Source: an uncultured Salinimicrobium sp.
GTDB taxonomy: Bacteria > Bacteroidota > Bacteroidia > Flavobacteriales > Flavobacteriaceae
Length of the DNA: 64,000 nucleotides
Assembly (NCBI GenBank): GCA_946887075.1
Contig: CAMPKA010000012.1
Coordinates: 1 to 64,000 of the forward strand
Direction of reading: 5' to 3'
Numbering within the stretch: the first letter of the stretch is position 1; every line of letters starts with the position of its first letter. The notes under the pieces are model-generated. The model was given only the letters and a program-made list of their open reading frames with translations. It ran no database searches and was not told the origin of the DNA. A program made the translations under genes and the position numbers. Shown here piece by piece: positions 59,801-64,000 of this stretch.

Positions 59801-60668
59801 AACCTGGACGACAGATGAGCATCTGAACCGTCTTGTGGCGGATCTGCTGCACAACTATCGTATCAAGGAGAACGACATTCAGGGGAACCTGAGAAGGGAA
59901 AAATTCACCATCTCCGTTGGAGATGAGCTTCCTTCAGGAATCATCAAATTGGCCAAGATTTATATCGCCAAGAAGCGAAAGCTCAAGGTCGGGGACAAGA
60001 TGGCGGGGCGCCACGGGAACAAAGGTATCGTGGCTCGAATTGTTCGCCAGGAGGATATGCCGTTTCTCGAAGACGGAACTCCTGTGGACATCGTGCTTAA
60101 CCCGCTCGGGGTACCTTCGCGGATGAATATCGGGCAGATCTATGAGACTGTTCTCGGTTGGGCCGGGGAGAAACTCGGAAGGAAATATGCTACTCCGATC
60201 TTTGATGGGGCTACTATAGACCAGATCAACGAGCTCACAGATGAGGCAGGTATCCCACGCTTCGGACATACCTATCTCTATGACGGAGGAAGCGGGGAGC
60301 GTTTTGACCAGCCTGCTACGGTCGGGGTGATCTATATGCTCAAACTCGGTCATATGATTGATGATAAGATGCACGCGCGTTCTATCGGACCTTACTCGCT
60401 CATCACACAGCAGCCGCTGGGAGGTAAAGCACAGTTCGGAGGTCAGCGTTTCGGAGAGATGGAGGTCTGGGCACTGGAAGCATACGGAGCATCAGCTACG
60501 CTGCGGGAGATCCTGACGGTGAAATCTGATGACGTGATCGGAAGGGCCAAGACTTATGAAGCCATCGTAAAAGGTGAGCCGATGCCCGAGCCTGGACTAC
60601 CTGAATCTTTCAACGTACTGATGCACGAGCTGAAAGGTCTGGGATTAGATATCAGATTGGAAGAATAA
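56856..60668 (+). CDS. rpoB: DNA-directed RNA polymerase subunit beta
   Basis: A 1270-residue beta subunit. The rifampicin pocket is [20 protein letters not shown] and [13 protein letters not shown]; other landmarks are [44 protein letters not shown] and [18 protein letters not shown]. The rifampicin-site residues visible (Q, D, H, R, S) look wild type. ATG at 56856 is preferred to the TTG at 56853. Confidence 0.99.
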   Translation: MLATQTERLNFSSVKNRPEYPDFLDIQIKSFQDFFQLETKSEERGNEGLYNTFMENFPITDTRNQFVLEFLDYFVDPPRYSIQECIERGLTYSVPLKARLKLYCTDPEHEDFETIVQDVYLGTIPYMTPSGTFCINGAERVVVSQLHRSPGVFFGQSFHANGTKLYSARVIPFKGSWIEFATDINSVMYAYIDRKKKLPVTTLFRAIGFERDKDILEIFDLAEEVKVSKTGLKKILGRKLAARVLNTWYEDFVDEDTGEVVSIERNEIVLDRDTVLEKEHIEEILETGSKTILLHKEDNQTGDYAIIHNTLQKDPTNSEKEAVEHIYRQLRNAEPPDEETARGIIDKLFFSDQRYNLGEVGRYRMNKKLGLDISMDKQVLTREDIITIVKYLIELINSKAEIDDIDHLSNRRVRTVGEQLSQQFGVGLARMARTIRERMNVRDNEVFTPIDLINAKTLSSVINSFFGTNQLSQFMDQTNPLAEITHKRRLSALGPGGLSRERAGFEVRDVHYTHYGRLCPIETPEGPNIGLISSLSVYAKVNGMGFIETPYREVLDGKVNIKDQPRYLSAEEEEDKMIAQANIPIGDDGTIERERITAREEGDFPVVDPKQVHYIDVAPNQVASISASLIPFLEHDDANRALMGSNMMRQAVPLLRVDSPIVGTGLERQVATDSRVLINAEGEGTVEYVDANKITIKYDRTDEERMVSFDSDSKTYELVKFRKTNQGTSINLKPIVRVGDRVTKGQVLCQGYATEAGELALGRNMKVAFMPWKGYNFEDAIVISENVVRNDIFTSIHIDEYSLEVRDTKLGNEELTNDIPNVSEEATKDLDENGMIRIGAEVKPGDILIGKITPKGESDPTPEEKLLRAIFGDKAGDVKDASLKASPSLSGVVIDKKLFARAIKDKRKRAQDKEDVAALEKKYEAKFAILKSELVDKLFAIIGGKTAQGVMNDLGEEILPKGKKYTQKMLNAVDDYTHLTQGTWTTDEHLNRLVADLLHNYRIKENDIQGNLRREKFTISVGDELPSGIIKLAKIYIAKKRKLKVGDKMAGRHGNKGIVARIVRQEDMPFLEDGTPVDIVLNPLGVPSRMNIGQIYETVLGWAGEKLGRKYATPIFDGATIDQINELTDEAGIPRFGHTYLYDGGSGERFDQPATVGVIYMLKLGHMIDDKMHARSIGPYSLITQQPLGGKAQFGGQRFGEMEVWALEAYGASATLREILTVKSDDVIGRAKTYEAIVKGEPMPEPGLPESFNVLMHELKGLGLDIRLEE

Positions 60669-60709
60669 ATCTGTTTGCAGGGGCGGTGCGACCGCCGCCT
60701 GCAGATTTT
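60668..60709 (+). other. GC-rich hairpin between rpoB and rpoC
   Basis: GCAGG-GGCGGT (60677-60687), loop GCG, ACCGCC (60691-60696), bulged G, CCTGC (60698-60702), plus AATCT (60668-60672)/AGATT (60703-60707) across a 4-nt bulge, then T's to 60709. Looks like a processing or attenuation element within the rpoBC message. Confidence 0.6.
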
Positions 60710-60735
60710 ACAATAATTAGATAGCACCATATATT

Positions 60736-63700
60736 ATGGCTAGAATCAACGATAAGAATACAGTACAGAGGTTTAACAAGATCTCTATTGGCTTAGCTTC
60801 TCCAGAGTCCATCTTGGCCGAATCAAGAGGAGAGGTGCTTAAGCCTGAAACGATCAATTACCGTACACATAAGCCTGAGCGGGATGGGCTTTTCTGTGAG
60901 CGTATCTTTGGTCCTGTAAAGGACTATGAATGCGCCTGTGGAAAATACAAGCGGATCCGGTACAAGGGAATCGTGTGCGACAGATGTGGTGTGGAGGTGA
61001 CAGAAAAGAAAGTACGTAGAGATCGCGTGGGACATATAAACCTTGTGGTTCCTGTGGCGCATATCTGGTATTTCCGGTCCCTTCCCAACAAGATAGGATA
61101 CCTGCTTGGACTGCCGTCCAAGAAGCTGGACATGATCATATACTATGAGCGATATGTTGTGATCCAACCTGGGATCGCCAACAATGAGGATGGTTCCCCG
61201 TTGAAGAAAATGGATTTCCTTACGGAAGAGGAGTACCTCAACATCCTGGACACCATTCCGCAGGAGAACCAGTACCTCGATGACAGCGACCCCAATAAGT
61301 TCATCGCCAAGATGGGAGCGGAATGCCTGATCGAGATCCTGCAACGGATCGATCTGGATTCTCTGTCCTATGAGCTGAGACACAAGGCCAATAATGAGAC
61401 GTCCAAACAGCGCAAGACGGAAGCGCTAAAACGTCTTCAGGTTGTCGAGGCCCTTCGCGATGCCAACAAGAACAGGGAGAACCGTCCGGAATGGATGATC
61501 ATGAAAGTGATTCCGATCATCCCGCCGGAACTTCGGCCCCTTGTCCCACTGGACGGAGGGCGGTTTGCAACTTCTGACCTTAATGACCTGTACAGAAGGG
61601 TCATCATCAGGAACAATCGTCTGAAACGACTGATGGAGATCAAGGCTCCTGAGGTCATCCTGCGAAATGAAAAACGTATGCTGCAGGAATCTGTGGATTC
61701 CCTGTTTGACAATACGCGTAAATCCTCTGCAGTCAAGACCGATTCGAACCGACCGCTTAAATCGCTTTCTGATTCCCTTAAAGGGAAACAGGGACGTTTC
61801 CGTCAGAACCTTCTGGGGAAAAGGGTGGATTATTCAGCGCGTTCGGTCATCGTCGTAGGACCTGAACTCAAGTTGTATGAGTGCGGGCTGCCGAAGAATA
61901 TGGCTGCCGAGCTTTACAAGCCTTTTGTGATCCGGAAACTGATCGAACGAGGAATCGTGAAGACGGTCAAATCCGCAAAGAAAATTATCGATAAAAAAGA
62001 ACCGGTGGTATGGGATATCCTGGAAAGCGTTCTGAAAGGCCATCCGGTCCTTCTGAACCGGGCTCCGACGCTTCACAGGTTAGGGATCCAGGCTTTCCAG
62101 CCCAAGTTGATCGAAGGAAAGGCCATCCAGCTGCATCCGTTGGTATGTACGGCATTCAACGCTGACTTTGACGGTGACCAGATGGCGGTGCATCTTCCTT
62201 TAGGGCCTGAGGCCATCCTGGAGGCACAGCTGTTAATGCTGGCATCCCATAATATCCTGAACCCTGCTAATGGTTCTCCGGTCACAGTACCATCTCAGGA
62301 CATGGTTCTGGGCTTGTACTACATGACAAAGCCAAGGGAATCCACCCCTGAAGCTCCTGTAAAGGGAGCGGGACTGACCTTTTATTCCGCAGAGGAAGTG
62401 GTCATCGCCTATAACCAGAAGAAGGTGGATCTCAATGCCGTGATCAAGATCAGGGCCAAGGACTACAACGAAAGCGGTGAACTGGTATACCAGATCATCG
62501 AAACCACGGTTGGGCGAGTACTCTTTAACGAGACCGTTCCGGAAAAGGCCGGATTCATCAATGAGGTATTGACCAAGAAGTCCCTGAGGGATATTATCGG
62601 TAACATCCTTAAGATGACCAGCGTTCCGGAAACCGCCGAATTCCTCGATCAAATCAAGAACCTGGGGTACAATTTTGCCTTCAGGGGAGGACTTTCCTTC
62701 AGCCTTGGGGATATTATTATTCCTGAGGAGAAACAGTCGATGATCGATGAGGCCAACGAGCAGGTGGAAGGGATCATGGCCAATTATAACATGGGTCTGA
62801 TCACGAACAACGAACGCTACAACCAGGTGATCGACATCTGGACCTCAACTAATGCTGGTCTTACGGAACTTGCGATGAAGCGGATCCGTGAGGATAACCA
62901 GGGCTTCAACTCGGTATATATGATGCTGGACTCCGGGGCGAGGGGATCCAAGGAACAGATCCGCCAGCTTACCGGGATGAGGGGGCTTATGGCCAAACCG
63001 AAGAAATCCAACTCAGGAGGTGGGGAAATCATCGAGAACCCGATCCTGTCGAACTTCAAGGAGGGACTTTCCATCCTGGAGTACTTTATCTCTACCCACG
63101 GTGCGCGTAAAGGTCTTGCCGATACCGCCCTTAAGACTGCGGATGCAGGGTACCTGACCCGTAGGCTTGTGGATGTTTCCCAGGATGTTATCATCAACGA
63201 GGACGACTGTGGTACGCTTAGAGGTGTGGATGTTGCTCCGCTCAAGAAGAACGAAGAGGTTGTGGAATCTCTTGGAGAAAGGATTCTGGGTCGAACCGCA
63301 CTTACCGATGTTTATGATCCGGTAAGTGGAGAACTCCTGGTCTCTGCCAATATGGAGATCGACGAGGAGATCGTGAGAAAGATCACCAATGCGCCAATAG
63401 AAAGCGTGGAAGTTCGTTCCGCCCTTACCTGTGAGGCCAGAAAAGGGATCTGTGTGAAATGTTACGGACGTAACCTCGCCACAGGAAAGACTGTGCAGCG
63501 CGGGGAGGCCGTAGGGGTGGTTGCCGCCCAATCCATTGGGGAGCCGGGAACCCAGCTTACCCTTCGTACCTTCCACGTCGGTGGTATCGCAGGAAACATT
63601 TCAGAAGAAAACAAGCTGATCGCGAAGTTCGCTGGTATCGCTGAGATTGAGGACCTGAAGACCGTGAAGGGGGAGGCCCCTGATGGTGGGGAGGCCGAAA

Positions 63701-64000
63701 TTGTGATCTCCAGAACTTCAGAACTCAAGGTAAAGGATCCAAAATCGGGAATCGTGCTCAGCACAAACAACATTCCTTACGGGTCCCAGATCTTTATCAA
63801 GAACGGAGACAAGCTGGAAAGAGGAGAAACCGTCTGCCAGTGGGATCCTTACAACGGGGTGATCATCTCTGAATTTGCCGGTAAGATCCGCTATGAGAAT
63901 ATCGAACAAGGGGTGACTTACCAGGTAGAAATCGATGAGCAGACTGGATTCCAGGAGAAAGTAATCTCCGAGTCCAGAAATAAGAAGCTGATTCCAACCC
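60736..64000 (+). CDS. rpoC: DNA-directed RNA polymerase subunit beta', partial (cut by window end)
   Basis: The first 1088 codons of rpoC are present, with the frame open at 64000. Start [20 protein letters not shown]; zinc-binding [20 protein letters not shown] at about residue 66; the catalytic [14 protein letters not shown] (Mg-binding aspartates) near residue 475; a second zinc site [13 protein letters not shown] and trigger-loop region [19 protein letters not shown] near the window end. Usual length in Bacteroidota is about 1430, so roughly 340 codons are missing. It follows rpoB by 67 bp. Confidence 0.98.
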   Translation, partial: MARINDKNTVQRFNKISIGLASPESILAESRGEVLKPETINYRTHKPERDGLFCERIFGPVKDYECACGKYKRIRYKGIVCDRCGVEVTEKKVRRDRVGHINLVVPVAHIWYFRSLPNKIGYLLGLPSKKLDMIIYYERYVVIQPGIANNEDGSPLKKMDFLTEEEYLNILDTIPQENQYLDDSDPNKFIAKMGAECLIEILQRIDLDSLSYELRHKANNETSKQRKTEALKRLQVVEALRDANKNRENRPEWMIMKVIPIIPPELRPLVPLDGGRFATSDLNDLYRRVIIRNNRLKRLMEIKAPEVILRNEKRMLQESVDSLFDNTRKSSAVKTDSNRPLKSLSDSLKGKQGRFRQNLLGKRVDYSARSVIVVGPELKLYECGLPKNMAAELYKPFVIRKLIERGIVKTVKSAKKIIDKKEPVVWDILESVLKGHPVLLNRAPTLHRLGIQAFQPKLIEGKAIQLHPLVCTAFNADFDGDQMAVHLPLGPEAILEAQLLMLASHNILNPANGSPVTVPSQDMVLGLYYMTKPRESTPEAPVKGAGLTFYSAEEVVIAYNQKKVDLNAVIKIRAKDYNESGELVYQIIETTVGRVLFNETVPEKAGFINEVLTKKSLRDIIGNILKMTSVPETAEFLDQIKNLGYNFAFRGGLSFSLGDIIIPEEKQSMIDEANEQVEGIMANYNMGLITNNERYNQVIDIWTSTNAGLTELAMKRIREDNQGFNSVYMMLDSGARGSKEQIRQLTGMRGLMAKPKKSNSGGGEIIENPILSNFKEGLSILEYFISTHGARKGLADTALKTADAGYLTRRLVDVSQDVIINEDDCGTLRGVDVAPLKKNEEVVESLGERILGRTALTDVYDPVSGELLVSANMEIDEEIVRKITNAPIESVEVRSALTCEARKGICVKCYGRNLATGKTVQRGEAVGVVAAQSIGEPGTQLTLRTFHVGGIAGNISEENKLIAKFAGIAEIEDLKTVKGEAPDGGEAEIVISRTSELKVKDPKSGIVLSTNNIPYGSQIFIKNGDKLERGETVCQWDPYNGVIISEFAGKIRYENIEQGVTYQVEIDEQTGFQEKVISESRNKKLIPT

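Noticed and set aside
1..64000. CRISPR arrays, rRNA genes, prophage or defence islands
   Set aside because: No regularly spaced repeats, no rRNA-like stretch, and no phage structural or restriction genes were found on reading through.

Overview
The window reads as chromosomal DNA of a marine-type member of the Bacteroidota, most likely family Flavobacteriaceae with moderate GC. Evidence: SusC/SusD outer-membrane systems, TonB-linked barrels, Bacteroidota-type promoters with a TAnnTTTG -7 element, A-rich leaders instead of Shine-Dalgarno sites on the ribosomal protein genes, and a zeaxanthin-type carotenoid operon with a CrtYcd-like cyclase. The exact genus cannot be fixed from sequence reading alone.

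Layout. 1-2.6 kb: tail of a surface polysaccharide locus (GT4 glycosyltransferase, polyprenyl glycosylphosphotransferase) with a short tandem repeat at the left edge. 2.6-9.6 kb: ftsE, a 1006-residue TPR protein paired with a plugless outer-membrane barrel, and a PiT-like permease. 9.8-27.6 kb: an alpha-mannan utilisation locus, with an EEP-family hydrolase convergent to a minus-strand run GntR - ROK kinase - GH92 - SusC - SusD - SusE - GH76 - mannose-6-phosphate isomerase - GH125 - GH92. GH76 would cut the alpha-1,6 backbone at the surface, SusCD import oligosaccharides, GH92/GH125 trim them to mannose, and ROK plus isomerase feed fructose-6-phosphate. The SusC gene carries a single-base frameshift. 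27.8-34.8 kb: amidohydrolase, metalloprotease lipoprotein, methyltransferase, YkgJ-type protein, thioredoxin, FtsX-like permease, cysteine synthase family enzyme.

34.8-41.1 kb: one tightly overlapped minus-strand operon, CarH-like MerR/B12 regulator - crtI - crtB - hypothetical - crtZ - crtYcd - photolyase, so a light-responsive regulator heads pigment and DNA-repair genes. 41.2-48.5 kb: SGNH lipoprotein; TonB receptor plus beta-helix lipoprotein preceded by an array of 11-bp repeats shaped like a Pho box; PspC protein; an AGCS symporter with an unusual periplasmic N-terminus. 48.6-64 kb: acyl-CoA dehydrogenase, then the conserved information-processing block: rpsU (with a rare perfect Shine-Dalgarno), xer recombinase, hpf, tRNA-Thr/Tyr/Gly/Thr, tuf, tRNA-Trp, secE, nusG, rplKAJL, rpoB, and rpoC cut by the window end.

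Regulatory signals worth attention: the 11-bp repeat array (45939-46004), the CarH-type inverted repeat over a -7 element (41093-41120), and repeated cases around 50.3-52.2 kb where a promoter sits inside the terminator hairpin of the upstream gene. I saw no rRNA genes, CRISPR array, prophage or complete insertion sequence.
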